Assembly: GCF_011947285.1 (NCBI RefSeq)
Contig: NZ_JAAOZT010000012.1
Coordinates: 186,001 to 250,000 of the forward strand
Reading direction: 5' to 3'
Length of the DNA stretch: 64,000 bases
Source: Glaciimonas immobilis
Lineage (GTDB): Bacteria; Pseudomonadota; Gammaproteobacteria; Burkholderiales; Burkholderiaceae_D
Positions 7,188-16,343 of this stretch are shown here, in pieces (within the stretch, counting starts at the first letter, position 1; each line of letters starts with the position of its first letter). The notes beneath the pieces were generated by a model, which saw only the letters and a list, made by a program, of their open reading frames with translations, was not told the DNA's origin and searched no databases. The translations under genes and the position numbers were made by a program.

Positions 7188-9355
7188 ATTGCGCCACCGC
7201 GCTTCCATGTGTGATAACGCGATACCCACGCCAATACGCGCTGCGGGGCATGCGCCCGTTTCCATGCGCCTGCAGCGTATTTGTTGCCCTCCGCCATGGT
7301 CGGGTAGATGTGGATTGTGCCGAGAATTTTGTTGAGGCCCAGACCATGTCTCATCGCCAATACGAATTCGGCCAGAAGATCACCTGCGTGTTCCCCAACG
7401 ATGGTTACGCCTAGAATGCGATCCTTACCCGGCACGGTCAGCACCTTGACAAAGCCATGCGCAACGCCATCGGCGATAGCACGATCCAGGTCGTCGAGTC
7501 CATATTTGGTAAGTTCATAGGCGATGCCTTTTTCTTTGGCTTCCTGTTCGTTGAGTCCCACGCGAGCAACCTCCGGGTCAATGAAGGTGGCCCAGGGAAT
7601 CACCGAATAGTCGACCTTGAATTTTTTGAAATCGCCAAACAATGCGTTGACCGCCGCATACCAAGCCTGATGCGCAGCGATATGTGTCAATTGATAGGGA
7701 CCGGCGACGTCTCCGGCAGCGAAGATGTTCGGGTACAGGGTTTCCAGATAATCATTGGTGACCACTGTGCGCCGGGTTTCAACACCCAACTCTTCCAGAC
7801 CGTAGCCGGTCAGCCGAGCCACCCGTCCCACCGCACAGAGCAACGCATCAAACTCGATGCGCTGCTCTGTGCTACCGTGTTCTACGACGATGAACTTGCG
7901 CTCGTGTCCGTCTACCAGTTCACGCTCGCAGCGCAGTGCCTTATGACCGGTGAGCACGGCCACGCCATCGCGGGTGAGCGAATCGTGCGCCAGTTCGGAG
8001 ACTTCTTCGTCTTCACGGATCATGATGCGGGGAGCCATTTCAATCTGCGTTACTGCGGACCCCAGACGTGCAAAACTTTGTGCCAGTTCGCAACCAATCG
8101 GACCGCCACCTAACACCACCAGGCGGCGCGGCGGCGCGTCTAGTTTGGAGAACGCGTCCCACAGCGTGTCACTGGTGACAAAGCCTACTTCATCCAAGCC
8201 GGGAATCGGCGGCACGAACGGCTGGGCGCCGGTGGCGATGACGATGCTGCGGGTGGTCAAACGCTGGATATCACCGCTATTGAGCGTCACCTCCACCGTC
8301 CACGGATCCACGATACGGGCGTATCCCTGCAGCACTTCCACGCCTAATTCGTTGTAGCGTTCCACGCTGTCATGGGGCGCCACCGCCCGGATCACGGTCT
8401 GTATCCGCGCCATTACCGTACGGAAGCTAAAATTTGGTTCGCACGAGGTCAAACCGTAGTGCTCGCCATGACGCATCTGATGGGCGATACGGGCCGACTT
8501 AATCAACGCCTTGCTTGGCACGCAGCCGTAGTTCAGGCAATCGCCTCCCATCTTGTGGGCTTCGATCAGCGTCACTTTTGCTTTTACTGCGGCACCGATG
8601 TAGGCCGTGACCAAACCTGCTGCACCGGCACCGATCACCACCAGATTACGGTCAAATTTCTTAGGACGCTGCCACTTCGCATATACCCGGCGACCTTGCA
8701 GCCACGTGGTGACTTTTTTGGCGATCATCGGAAATATTCCCAACAGTACAAAAGACAACAATAGCCCGGGAGACAGGATGCCGGACAAACTCTGCAATTG
8801 CGCCAGCTGTGTGCCGGCATTCACGAACACCAGCGTGCCGGCGAGCATTCCTAGCTGACTGACCCAATAAAACGTGCGGGTACGCATCGGCGTCAGGCCC
8901 ATCAACAGGTTGATCAGAAAGAAAGGAAATACCGGTACCAGGCGCAACGTAAACAGGTAAAGTGCGCCGTCTTTGGCCACCCCATCGTTAATCGCTTTGA
9001 GCTTGCCGCCGAAACGTTGCTGCACGGTGTCCCGCAGCACAAAGCGCGAAGCGAGGAACGCTGATGTCGCGCCGATACTGGAGGCGAACGATACCAGCAA
9101 CGTTCCAACAACCAGACCAAACAAGGCACCCATGGCCAGGGTCATGACCAACGCTCCCGGCAAAGACAGTGCGGTGACGAGCACATACAATACAAAGCCG
9201 ACTGCAGCCACTAGCCAGGGAGACTGCGCTTTAAGCGCAACGAATCCGTCGTGACTTTGTTTGAGCGATTCCAGTGTCAGGAAACGGTTGAGGTTAAACG
9301 CAAAGAAGCTGATGACCAATGCAATAATCAGTAAAACGACCAATGATCGCTTCAT
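7184..9355 (-). CDS. VTT/TVP38-domain fused to FAD pyridine-nucleotide-disulfide oxidoreductase
   Basis: 723 residues with two parts. Residues ~1-225 form a TVP38/TMEM64 (VTT, SNARE-associated) membrane domain with several helices and the GALFGLVVGTLLVSFASSIG re-entrant-loop motif. Residues ~235-700 form a mercuric-reductase/dihydrolipoamide-dehydrogenase-like enzyme: FAD-binding VVIGAGAAGLVTAYIGA, redox-active GGDCLNYGCVPSKAL, NAD(P)-binding VVLGGGPIGCELAQS, the FAD motif YPNIFAAGDVAG, and the dimerisation domain ending in HIYPTMAEGN. The final His-x-x-Pro-x-x-x-Glu-like segment is kept. It is membrane-anchored, so it probably reduces a disulfide, thiol or metalloid substrate at the membrane (inference). 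It overlaps arsS and DUF547 by 4 nt. Confidence 0.88.
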   Translation of the reverse strand: MKRSLVVLLIIALVISFFAFNLNRFLTLESLKQSHDGFVALKAQSPWLVAAVGFVLYVLVTALSLPGALVMTLAMGALFGLVVGTLLVSFASSIGATSAFLASRFVLRDTVQQRFGGKLKAINDGVAKDGALYLFTLRLVPVFPFFLINLLMGLTPMRTRTFYWVSQLGMLAGTLVFVNAGTQLAQLQSLSGILSPGLLLSFVLLGIFPMIAKKVTTWLQGRRVYAKWQRPKKFDRNLVVIGAGAAGLVTAYIGAAVKAKVTLIEAHKMGGDCLNYGCVPSKALIKSARIAHQMRHGEHYGLTSCEPNFSFRTVMARIQTVIRAVAPHDSVERYNELGVEVLQGYARIVDPWTVEVTLNSGDIQRLTTRSIVIATGAQPFVPPIPGLDEVGFVTSDTLWDAFSKLDAPPRRLVVLGGGPIGCELAQSFARLGSAVTQIEMAPRIMIREDEEVSELAHDSLTRDGVAVLTGHKALRCERELVDGHERKFIVVEHGSTEQRIEFDALLCAVGRVARLTGYGLEELGVETRRTVVTNDYLETLYPNIFAAGDVAGPYQLTHIAAHQAWYAAVNALFGDFKKFKVDYSVIPWATFIDPEVARVGLNEQEAKEKGIAYELTKYGLDDLDRAIADGVAHGFVKVLTVPGKDRILGVTIVGEHAGDLLAEFVLAMRHGLGLNKILGTIHIYPTMAEGNKYAAGAWKRAHAPQRVLAWVSRYHTWKRGGAI

Positions 9356-10350
9356 GTTTTACAACTTTCATCTTTCAGTGCACCGCCGCAACTGCTGCCC
9401 TGACCTGCGGTACAACCGTAGCAGTGGTCGGCTACCCGAATCGCCCGGCCTGCAGGATCATCTGTCAGTAGATTGCGCAAATGCGGTCGCCCGTCTCGCA
9501 ATTGGGCCAATGCGGTGGCCGAAGGCAATGCCAGCCCGAGTTGTTGATTGAAGTCACAATCATAAAGAAAGCCTTGCCAATCGACACTGACCAGGTTGCG
9601 GCACATCACACTGGCAAGATTGGCAGCGGCGAAGTTATCCTTCAGCAACTGCATGTAATCATGAAACTGTCCCTTGGAGATGAGTGTTGAACCAAAGCGC
9701 TGTATCGGCATATTGGCCAGCGCAAACAGTTCGTTGAACACAATGCCAAAGTGACTGAATAATTCGCGCTTGTAGTCGGCCTGCAACGTGACCTGATCAG
9801 GCGGCAAAGATGTTCCCTGCGGATTGAAGACCAGATTGAGCGTCAACCCGGACCCTTCTTGTCCATAACCAAGCGCATTGAGCTTTTGTAGTGCCGCGAT
9901 ACTCTTGTCGAACACGCCCTCGCCGCGCTGTTTGTCCACGTTCGCGAGGGAATAACAGGGCAACGATGCGACGACCTCAACACGGTGCCCGGCTAAAAAC
10001 TCAGCCAGATCCTCCTGCTGTGGCTCGAACAAGATGGTGAGGTTGCAGCGGTCGATCACCTTTACGCCCAAGGCGCTTGCTTCGCGCACCAGTTGCCTGA
10101 ATCCTTCGTGCAGTTCGGGTGCGCCACCGGTGAGATCAAGGGTGGTGATACGCCGTGCTGCGAGCACCGACGGGATCATGTCGAGCGTTTCAGCATCCAT
10201 CATTTCTGTGCGGTTGGGCCCTGCGTTGACGTGGCAATGCACACAGGACTGATTACAGCGATAGCCGAGATTGACCTGCAGCGTGGTCAGTTGGTGGCGA
10301 ATCAGGTGCGGAAAATCGGTGGTCTGAAGCAATGGCAGTGTGGCGTGCAT
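9352..10350 (-). CDS. arsS: ArsS, arsenosugar-biosynthesis radical SAM enzyme
   Basis: 332 residues. The radical-SAM cluster motif is in NLGYRCNQSCVHCHVNAGP (C-x3-C-x2-C), followed by DLTGGAPELHEGFR. The C-terminus has a DUF3641/SPASM-like Cys cluster (DHCYGCTAGQGSSCGG). ArsS is known to join the 5'-deoxyadenosyl group of SAM to dimethylarsinous acid, giving 5'-deoxy-5'-dimethylarsinoyl-adenosine. The ATG at 10350 has a GAGGA site upstream; a start at 10362 is possible. First gene of the five-gene operon, about 60 nt behind the promoter element at 10419-10445. No ArsM methyltransferase is present in this window. Confidence 0.92.
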   Translation of the reverse strand: MHATLPLLQTTDFPHLIRHQLTTLQVNLGYRCNQSCVHCHVNAGPNRTEMMDAETLDMIPSVLAARRITTLDLTGGAPELHEGFRQLVREASALGVKVIDRCNLTILFEPQQEDLAEFLAGHRVEVVASLPCYSLANVDKQRGEGVFDKSIAALQKLNALGYGQEGSGLTLNLVFNPQGTSLPPDQVTLQADYKRELFSHFGIVFNELFALANMPIQRFGSTLISKGQFHDYMQLLKDNFAAANLASVMCRNLVSVDWQGFLYDCDFNQQLGLALPSATALAQLRDGRPHLRNLLTDDPAGRAIRVADHCYGCTAGQGSSCGGALKDESCKT

Positions 10351-10418
10351 GATGGTCCTCAATAGTTACCAGTTCGGCTACACAATACAAAGATTGGGCG
10401 CGGGGTCTTGTCACTATA

Positions 10419-10445
10419 GTCGGAATGGACGATTGAATTCTTACA
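10419..10445 (-). promoter_or_regulatory. ECF-type promoter element for the arsS operon
   Basis: Minus strand: TGTAAGAA (10445-10438), 15 nt, CGAC (10422-10419) followed by TATA. The flanking bases GTGTAAGAATT match exactly the elements at 20505-20531 and 20551-20577. The -10 box is 69 nt upstream of the arsS ATG. Confidence 0.8.
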
Positions 10446-10577
10446 CACCCTATTAATCCTTTCGGTCAGATTGGAATTCAACGACGACCCTTCAGGGCTG
10501 ACCGTAAGAATCGGGCAGGGTTAAACGACCAAAACGGCCCGCCTCGAAATGCTGCACGCAATTCGCAAATTCCTGGT

Positions 10578-11393
10578 TCATTTGGCTGCATTCGTTTGGG
10601 AGACCAGTTGGCCGCCTGCAATCGTCGAAAAACGCGCCTGCTTACGTTCGCCGGGGCGATACAGATTGACCAGCCGCGCATCCGTCACCTCGGCAACCGG
10701 ACAATCAAATACGATAACGCCGTGCTGGATACCAATCGCTCTATCGGCCAGAACCGGCAGCAATGACGGATTGTGCACCACAGTAATCAAGGTAGCGCCA
10801 GTTGCTGCCCTTACTAATAACTGGCAGACATCCGCTGCGGCTGCTGGATCAAGCGCCGCAGTCGGTTCATCGGCCAGGATCAATCGTGGTCCCTGCATCA
10901 ACAAACGCGCAATCGCAACTTTTTGACGCTCACCACCAGACAAGCGATCCGCTTTGGTGTCGGCACGAGAAACCATGCCGACCGCCTTCAAGGCAGCTTT
11001 GGCCTCTTCGACCTCCTCGGGTGGATACCAGCGAACCCAGCTACGCCATCCACTGACCCGTCCCAGGCATCCAATCAATACGTTTTCAATGGCGGTCAAG
11101 CGCGGCACCAGATGCAGCCCCTGCATGATCTGTCCGACATCGCGGCGCAATGCACGTTGTGCCTTTGGCGCAAGGGGATCACCAAGCGATCGATTGAGTA
11201 CCTGCACAACACCATGGTGTGGACACACGAGACCGCCGATAAGTCGCAGCAAGGTCGATTTCCCCGCGCCATTTGCCCCCAGCACAGCGATGCGTTCGCC
11301 TTCCATAATGTTGAGATTGTCAATCTCCAGTATGGCACGGTCACCCGCTACGCAAACCACCTCCCTCAACGCAATAATCGTTTTTTTATTCAT
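10578..11393 (-). CDS. ABC transporter ATP-binding protein, phosphonate/oxyanion type (PhnC-like)
   Basis: 271-residue ATPase with Walker A GANGAGKST, a Q-loop region near GQIMQGLHLVPRLTAIENVL, the signature LSGGERQKVAIAR and Walker B LILADEPTAALD with the H-loop TVVHNPS. Closest in style to PhnC-like importers, fitting the neighbouring PhnD-type binding protein and PhnE-type permease. The ATG at 11393 overlaps the permease stop by 4 nt; the frame to 11483 lies inside the permease gene. Last gene of the three-gene transporter operon. Confidence 0.85.
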   Translation of the reverse strand: MNKKTIIALREVVCVAGDRAILEIDNLNIMEGERIAVLGANGAGKSTLLRLIGGLVCPHHGVVQVLNRSLGDPLAPKAQRALRRDVGQIMQGLHLVPRLTAIENVLIGCLGRVSGWRSWVRWYPPEEVEEAKAALKAVGMVSRADTKADRLSGGERQKVAIARLLMQGPRLILADEPTAALDPAAAADVCQLLVRAATGATLITVVHNPSLLPVLADRAIGIQHGVIVFDCPVAEVTDARLVNLYRPGERKQARFSTIAGGQLVSQTNAAK

Positions 11394-12271
11394 ATTAATA
11401 GCTGCCGAATGCGCCGACTCATTGCATCGAATGAAAACACGAGTGCGACAATCACAATGAGTACGGTGGATAAGCGGCCCCACTGGAATAGAGAAGCAGC
11501 TTCGGAGATGAGCATTCCCAGCCCTCCGGCACCGATGACGCCAAGGATGGTGGAATCGCGTATATTAAATTCCCAAATATACAAATGACTCGATACGAAC
11601 TGGGGCAGTACCGAAGGCCAGACCGCGTTAAAAAACACCTGAAGCGGGGTAGCACCCACGTTGCGCACTCCCTCAATCGCGCCCATGTCCAGGCTTTCGA
11701 TCGACTCGGCAAATAATTTTCCGTAGGTTCCCATCGAGTGCAAACCAATTGCCAATATCCCCGCGGTTGGCCCGAGGCCGACGATACCGACCAGCACCAG
11801 CCCGAAGACTAGCGTGTGTATTGAGCGCGTGATATCCAACAGCGCCTTGGCACCCCACGCAACAGGCTTGGGCATTGCCATATTTTGAGCTGTTAGCCAA
11901 GCTAGCGGCAACCCTAACAGCGCCCCCAGCAAGGACCCTAGCGTTGCGATCCGGATGGTGTCCCAAGTTGCCGACGCCAGCCCGGACAGATACCCTCGCT
12001 CTACGACCTGCCGATTTTCTACACGCAGCACAGTCCCGTCATCGCTCTTGTATTCAAGGCGCGTATCGCCAAACCAGGCATCAAGGAAACTTGGCCGCGC
12101 AAATTCGCTGGCTGTTTTAATAATATTGGCGAGCGGGTTGCGCCCCAGCGACAGTTCTCTTTCTTGCGTCAGCGTACCCAGACATACCGCTACCAGGCTT
12201 GCATACATCACGCACAATACAAAGAAACCTGCTCGTCCCCGAAAAGAGGCGATGAGCCGCCGGGCCATCAT
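11390..12271 (-). CDS. ABC transporter permease, PhnE-like
   Basis: 293-residue inner-membrane protein with about six helices and the binding-protein-dependent transport loop (ESLDMGAIEGVRNVGATP, the EAA-type motif). A long periplasmic insertion follows the first helix (residues ~35-85), as in PhnE-like permeases. It sits between the binding protein and the ATPase with 4-nt overlaps on both sides. Substrate not defined by sequence: phosphonate, phosphite, phosphate or an arsenic oxyanion are all possible for this family. Confidence 0.85.
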   Translation of the reverse strand: MMARRLIASFRGRAGFFVLCVMYASLVAVCLGTLTQERELSLGRNPLANIIKTASEFARPSFLDAWFGDTRLEYKSDDGTVLRVENRQVVERGYLSGLASATWDTIRIATLGSLLGALLGLPLAWLTAQNMAMPKPVAWGAKALLDITRSIHTLVFGLVLVGIVGLGPTAGILAIGLHSMGTYGKLFAESIESLDMGAIEGVRNVGATPLQVFFNAVWPSVLPQFVSSHLYIWEFNIRDSTILGVIGAGGLGMLISEAASLFQWGRLSTVLIVIVALVFSFDAMSRRIRQLLI

Positions 12272-13134
12272 TTTACTTTCAATGTGCCCGTGGCAAGCCC
12301 GGCATCACGAATCGGCTTGTAAAACAAATTATCACGCGCTACGAAGCCGGTGTAGTGGGCCGGCAGCAGGTCCGGTTGCTTCTTCAACGCTTGTGTAACG
12401 CCCGTGAGGGCCGCCTTCAATCTTGTCACAAAGGCTTTGTCGGCGTATAACGCTGCGCTGACCGCGACAGCATCATTGGGCAACGGATCGGATTGCCAGA
12501 TGATCTTCGACTGATCAGCCTTGATGAGACCTTGCTCGATCATCGCATTACGATTCCGGTTGTAGTCGGCTCCTGCGTCAAGCACGCCTTGGGTAACCTG
12601 CGTCTCAATGGCCTGATGTTTGGTATAAAGTACCTTGCTAAAGTACGTTTCAGGAATGATGCCCTGCGTCATGAAGTAGTGCAGTGGAATCAGGTAACCG
12701 GATGTCGACCCTTTGTCGCCAAACGCAAATGTCCTGCCCTTCAGATCCGACGGCTTGTTGATGCCAGAATTCGGATGCGTAACCATGATTCCGTAGTACT
12801 CGGGCTTACCATCATAGAGAATGGTGGCAACGACCTGCGCCCCGGCTTCCTGATTAGCCAATACATAACCCCACGGGCCGAGTAAACCGATGTCGGTCTC
12901 GCCATTGGCCAGTGACTTGGCAAGCCCCTCCCAGCTATCGACCGTTCGCAATTCGACCTTTCGGCCTAATTTTTCTGAGAGATAGTTCGCCAGGGGGCGA
13001 TAGGTTGCGTCATTTTTATCCTTGTCGGGTTGAAATAGGCCGACACCAAGTCTAAGTGGCGCGTCTGCCGCCATGGCGCCCTGCACAAGCAGCACGGCGC
13101 AAAACAACACAATCAGTTTTAAGGCAGCTTTCAT
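12268..13134 (-). CDS. PhnD/SsuA-type periplasmic binding protein of an ABC importer
   Basis: 288 residues with a signal peptide (MKAALKLIVLFCAVLLVQGA, cleaved near AMA). The mature part has the PhnD fold: LRLGVGLFQPDKDKNDATY, LANYLSEKLGRKVELRT, NGETDIGLLGPWGYVLA, DLKGRTFAFGDKGSTSGYL. The family includes phosphonate (PhnD), phosphite (PtxB) and arsenite (AioX) sensors or receptors. The ATG at 13134 has a GGAGGAAAATTA ribosome site, which rules out the upstream start at 13233. Its promoter element (13169-13195) links it to the arsS/bufferin regulon, so an oxyanion or arsenic-related ligand is plausible (inference). Confidence 0.87.
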   Translation of the reverse strand: MKAALKLIVLFCAVLLVQGAMAADAPLRLGVGLFQPDKDKNDATYRPLANYLSEKLGRKVELRTVDSWEGLAKSLANGETDIGLLGPWGYVLANQEAGAQVVATILYDGKPEYYGIMVTHPNSGINKPSDLKGRTFAFGDKGSTSGYLIPLHYFMTQGIIPETYFSKVLYTKHQAIETQVTQGVLDAGADYNRNRNAMIEQGLIKADQSKIIWQSDPLPNDAVAVSAALYADKAFVTRLKAALTGVTQALKKQPDLLPAHYTGFVARDNLFYKPIRDAGLATGTLKVK

Positions 13135-13168
13135 TAATTTTCCTCCACAATTGTGTATACGGTGATCT

Positions 13169-13195
13169 GTCGCGTAAGGGTGATAATTTATTACA
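13169..13195 (-). promoter_or_regulatory. ECF-type promoter element for the PhnD-type ABC operon
   Basis: Minus strand: TGTAATAA (13195-13188), 15 nt, CGAC (13172-13169). It differs from the other five copies at one base of the upstream box (T for G), with spacing conserved. The -10 box is about 35 nt from the ATG at 13134, so the leader is short. Confidence 0.68.
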
Positions 13196-13506
13196 GTTCC
13201 ACATGAACTATCTGCTTGCCATGATGCAACCACCGTTTCGGCACAACCTCACATCGGCACCTTCCGGGCTATTTCTTAGCCAAAAATGCGCCCAAGCCGT
13301 TCTTTTAGGCAATGTAACTTTGCCTTGTACTGGCTGCAAAGAAGATACCGCACGCGTCGCCTGAACCGCCTTGACGGTAAACACATCGTAGTCTTCACTG
13401 CTCAAGTAGATTACCTTGTGGTCATGGCGATGGATTGACTTCTAAATATACCGTTTTATCGGAATCGGCGACCAGACCTGCCTTGGAAGCAATATCGTGG
13501 CTGATG
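13196..13506. other. Divergent intergenic region between the ABC operon and the buf operon
   Basis: About 310 nt between two divergent promoter elements. A minus-strand open frame (about 13208-13440) encodes residues such as HDHKVIYLSSEDYDVFTV but has no ribosome site and no family I recognise. It may be a decayed gene or chance. Confidence 0.35.
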
Positions 13507-13533
13507 TGTAAGAAGTGGCCACCTTCCGGCGAC
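13507..13533 (+). promoter_or_regulatory. ECF-type promoter element for the bufABCD operon
   Basis: TGTAAGAA (13507-13514), 15 nt, CGAC (13530-13533) followed by TATG. Same boxes and spacing as the arsS element. It leaves a leader of about 100 nt before the bufA ATG at 13641, similar to the HvfA-like gene. Confidence 0.8.
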
Positions 13534-13640
13534 TATGTATGCGGTAAGCTTGCAAAGGTGTTAAATAGCGCCTGCGCGCATTGCTTATACATTTGGCGCT
13601 CCTCTGGAGCAATCCTCTTATCAATTGTAAAGGAATTAAC

Positions 13641-13961
13641 ATGACAACCCTCACCATGACGCAACGCACTACTGCAGCGACCCTAGCCCTGGCACTGGGT
13701 GCTGCCCTGATCGTTACCTCGGCACCCGCAAGCGCCGCCGGCGACAAGATGGCTGGCCAGGAAAAATGTTTCGGTGTCTCTCTAAAGGGGAAGAACGACT
13801 GCAAGGCCGGAGCTGGAACCACTTGCGCGGGAACTTCCAAAGTTGACTACCAGGGCAATTCCTTCAAACTGGTCCCGGCCGGCACTTGCGAAAAGACCGC
13901 ATCCAAGACTTCCACGACTGGCTTTGGTCAGCTCAAAGAGTTTAGCGCAAATAAAACCTGA
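13641..13961 (+). CDS. bufA: BufA, bufferin precursor (DUF2282)
   Basis: 106-residue secreted RiPP precursor. Signal peptide from residue 1 to about 33 (hydrophobic core [15 protein letters not shown], ending in ASAA), then a mature part with four conserved cysteines: [25 protein letters not shown] and PAGTCEK. This is the DUF2282 pattern of BufA1-type bufferins, which bind copper after an MNIO enzyme converts core cysteines into a thiooxazole-type heterocycle (known for the family). AAAGGA precedes the ATG at 13641. First gene of bufABCD, 31 nt ahead of bufB. Confidence 0.92.
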   Translation: MTTLTMTQRTTAATLALALGAALIVTSAPASAAGDKMAGQEKCFGVSLKGKNDCKAGAGTTCAGTSKVDYQGNSFKLVPAGTCEKTASKTSTTGFGQLKEFSANKT

Positions 13962-13992
13962 TTGTTGACATCAGAATAACGGAGCGCCCACG

Positions 13993-14913
13993 ATGACGAT
14001 ACCTCGCCCTTATGTGCCGCAGCGCTGCGGCGCCTCCGCTTGCTTTCAGGAGATCACCTTGCCCACACGCGCTGGCGTGGGACTTAAACCTGAGCATTTT
14101 CAGCAAATCGTCGAAAGCTGGCCCGACCTTGGATTTTTTGAAATTCATGCCGAAAATTACATGGTGGACGGCGGCCCCTTTCACCATTATTTAACCCGTA
14201 TCCGAGAGCGATACGCACTGTCCATTCATGGCGTCGGCTTATCAATAGGGGGCGTCACGCCGCTTGATCTTGCTCACCTCGACAAACTCGGCGCATTGAT
14301 CGACCGTTATGCGCCCCAATCATTTTCGGAGCATCTGGCCTGGGCAGGTCATGGCGAGGTGTTTTTAAACGACTTGCTGCCGGTGCCGTACGACGTGCAA
14401 ACACTGCAACGCGTTTGCGACCACATAGACCAGGTTCAGGCACATCTGAAACGTCGCATGCTATTAGAAAACCCGGCGACCTATGTCGAGTTCACCGCAT
14501 CCACCATGCCAGAAACCGCATTCATCAGCGAAGTTGTGCGTCGCACTGGCTGCGGTCTGCTTCTGGACGTCAACAACGTATATGTCTCCTGCATCAACCA
14601 TCACCGCGATCCGTATGCCAACATTCTTGCTCTGCCACACGCCGCTGTGGGCGAGATCCACCTGGCGGGATTTGCGCGGGAACAGGATGCCAATGGCGAC
14701 CCGCTTCTAATCGATAGTCACGGCTCGCCAATCGCGCAAGCGGTTTGGGATCTATACGCATACACGTTGGAGCACGTCGGCGCGGTCGCCACGCTGATCG
14801 AACGCGACGATGACATTCCGCCTTTAGATATCCTCGTCGCAGAGAGCCAGCAGGCTGAGTGCATGCTTCACGCTGCGCGTCTGAAAATACTAAGCGGGGA
14901 GATGGGACCATGA
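13993..14913 (+). CDS. bufB: BufB, MNIO (DUF692) bufferin-modifying enzyme
   Basis: 306-residue TIM-barrel multinuclear non-heme iron oxidase. Metal-ligand-rich blocks are visible: [79 protein letters not shown] and [11 protein letters not shown]. These match DUF692/MNIO proteins that, with a DUF2063 partner, install heterocycles on cysteines of DUF2282 or HvfA-like peptides. The stop overlaps the bufC ATG by 4 nt. It could also serve the orphan Cys-repeat peptide at 4457-4678, as no other MNIO gene is present here (inference). Confidence 0.93.
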   Translation: MTIPRPYVPQRCGASACFQEITLPTRAGVGLKPEHFQQIVESWPDLGFFEIHAENYMVDGGPFHHYLTRIRERYALSIHGVGLSIGGVTPLDLAHLDKLGALIDRYAPQSFSEHLAWAGHGEVFLNDLLPVPYDVQTLQRVCDHIDQVQAHLKRRMLLENPATYVEFTASTMPETAFISEVVRRTGCGLLLDVNNVYVSCINHHRDPYANILALPHAAVGEIHLAGFAREQDANGDPLLIDSHGSPIAQAVWDLYAYTLEHVGAVATLIERDDDIPPLDILVAESQQAECMLHAARLKILSGEMGP

Positions 14914-15686
14914 AAGGACAACAAGCGTTTTTCGAGGCCCTGCTTGATCCTGACCGCCCGCCTCCGTCAGGCCTCACAACCTGGAACGGCGCTGATCCCG
15001 CTGCGCGTTTTGCGGTGTATCGCAATAATGTGGTTTCCTCGCTTATCAATGCACTGGTTGACACGTTTCCGGTGACCCAGGAATTAGTGGGGGAATTATT
15101 TTTTGGTGCAATGGCGCGACTTTTTGTAAGCAAAGAGCCGCCTCGATCGCAGGTGCTGACTTTCTATGGCGAGGCGTTTCCCACCTTCATCCAAAACTTC
15201 GCGCCCGCTGCAGCTGTCCCCTATTTAGCCGACGTGGCCCGACTGGAAATGTTAGAGGTCCATGCCTATCACGCGCACGATGCAGATGCACTTCCGGCGT
15301 CCGCTCTGGTTTCAGCCTTGGAGGACGTCGATGAACTTCCAAATTTGCGAATTGGCTTCCATCCCTCGGTACGACTCTTACGCTCGCAGTACGCCGTGGT
15401 ATCGCTTTGGGCAGCACATCAGGGTATCGCGGATATTGCAACTGTCGATCCCTACCTGCCCGACAATGCGCTGGTGATACGATCCCAACTCAATGTCGAA
15501 ATAATTAACCTGACCGCTGGCGCCAGCAATTTTGTTGCCAATCTCTTGCTGGGGACCTGTCTGGGGAGTGCGGCTGAGAGGGCCAGCGCTGCGCATCCGG
15601 ACTTTGACCTTACCAGTATCCTGGTACTGCTGGTCAGGGTGAACGCCATTTCATCCATTCAAACCTCAAAAAAGGCAGCTCCATGA
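14910..15686 (+). CDS. bufC: BufC, DUF2063 partner protein
   Basis: 258 residues. The N-terminal DUF2063 domain ([20 protein letters not shown], then [20 protein letters not shown]) binds MNIO enzymes and delivers the precursor. The remainder is the family's C-terminal domain with [16 protein letters not shown] and [15 protein letters not shown]. The ATG at 14910 is preceded by a GGGGA site and overlaps the bufB stop; the longer frame from 14859 lies inside bufB. It overlaps bufD by 4 nt, so bufB-C-D are translationally coupled. Confidence 0.92.
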   Translation: MKGQQAFFEALLDPDRPPPSGLTTWNGADPAARFAVYRNNVVSSLINALVDTFPVTQELVGELFFGAMARLFVSKEPPRSQVLTFYGEAFPTFIQNFAPAAAVPYLADVARLEMLEVHAYHAHDADALPASALVSALEDVDELPNLRIGFHPSVRLLRSQYAVVSLWAAHQGIADIATVDPYLPDNALVIRSQLNVEIINLTAGASNFVANLLLGTCLGSAAERASAAHPDFDLTSILVLLVRVNAISSIQTSKKAAP

Positions 15687-16216
15687 TGTCCCTTCAAGGC
15701 TTAACAAGCGTGAGAGCGGTCGGCCTATCAATATCGGTCAGGTCAATTCAGTGGATGATTGCGGCGTTCGGAAAGATTCCTGACTCCCTGATCGCGGCCG
15801 TCGGGCGATTTTCGATCGCTGCGGTGTTCTGGAAGTCGGGTCAGACCAAAATTGAGGGCTTGGCCATTGACCTGATCAACGGTGAGTTTCACCTTGGCTG
15901 GCCACACTTATCGGCATCGGCCCTGGCGTTGTTTCAGACCGAATATAAGCTGCCGCTGATTCCGCCGGAGGCCGCAGCGTTCATGGCAGCCTCCGCTGAA
16001 CATATCTTCCCAATCTTGCTATTACTTGGCCTCGCGACCCGATTTTCTGCACTAGCTTTACTCGGCATGACCATGATTATAGAAATCTTTGTTTATCCTG
16101 ATGCTTACCCGACGCATGGCGTCTGGGCAACCGTGTTGCTGGTGCTGATAGCCCGGGGTCCCGGCAAGCTTTCGCTGGATCACTGGCTGGCATGCCGGTT
16201 CCGTGCCTCTTTATAA
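15683..16216 (+). CDS. bufD: BufD, DoxX-family membrane protein
   Basis: 177 residues with about four membrane helices (AVGRFSIAAVFWKSGQTKIE, AEHIFPILLLLGLATRFSAL, ALLGMTMIIEIFVYPDAYPT, VWATVLLVLIARGPG). The EIFVYPDAYPTHG and GPGKLSLDHW motifs are those of DoxX proteins that close bufferin/HvfABC operons. Its role may be redox or quinone related; it is not known to be needed for peptide modification. It overlaps bufC by 4 nt and is the last gene of the operon. Confidence 0.9.
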   Translation: MMSLQGLTSVRAVGLSISVRSIQWMIAAFGKIPDSLIAAVGRFSIAAVFWKSGQTKIEGLAIDLINGEFHLGWPHLSASALALFQTEYKLPLIPPEAAAFMAASAEHIFPILLLLGLATRFSALALLGMTMIIEIFVYPDAYPTHGVWATVLLVLIARGPGKLSLDHWLACRFRASL

Positions 16217-16343
16217 CTTTCATTGGACACGAAACGGATGGCATGGGATTTGCGCTCGATTGTCTACGAAATCATCTGGAGCGGCGCTACTGCTACATGG
16301 ATTAATACCTATCGGTACCGAGACCGGCTTCCAGCAACAGCGA

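Noticed and set aside
7950-8357. Plus-strand frames inside the VTT-reductase gene
   Set aside because: Antisense shadows of a gene with full-length family motifs.
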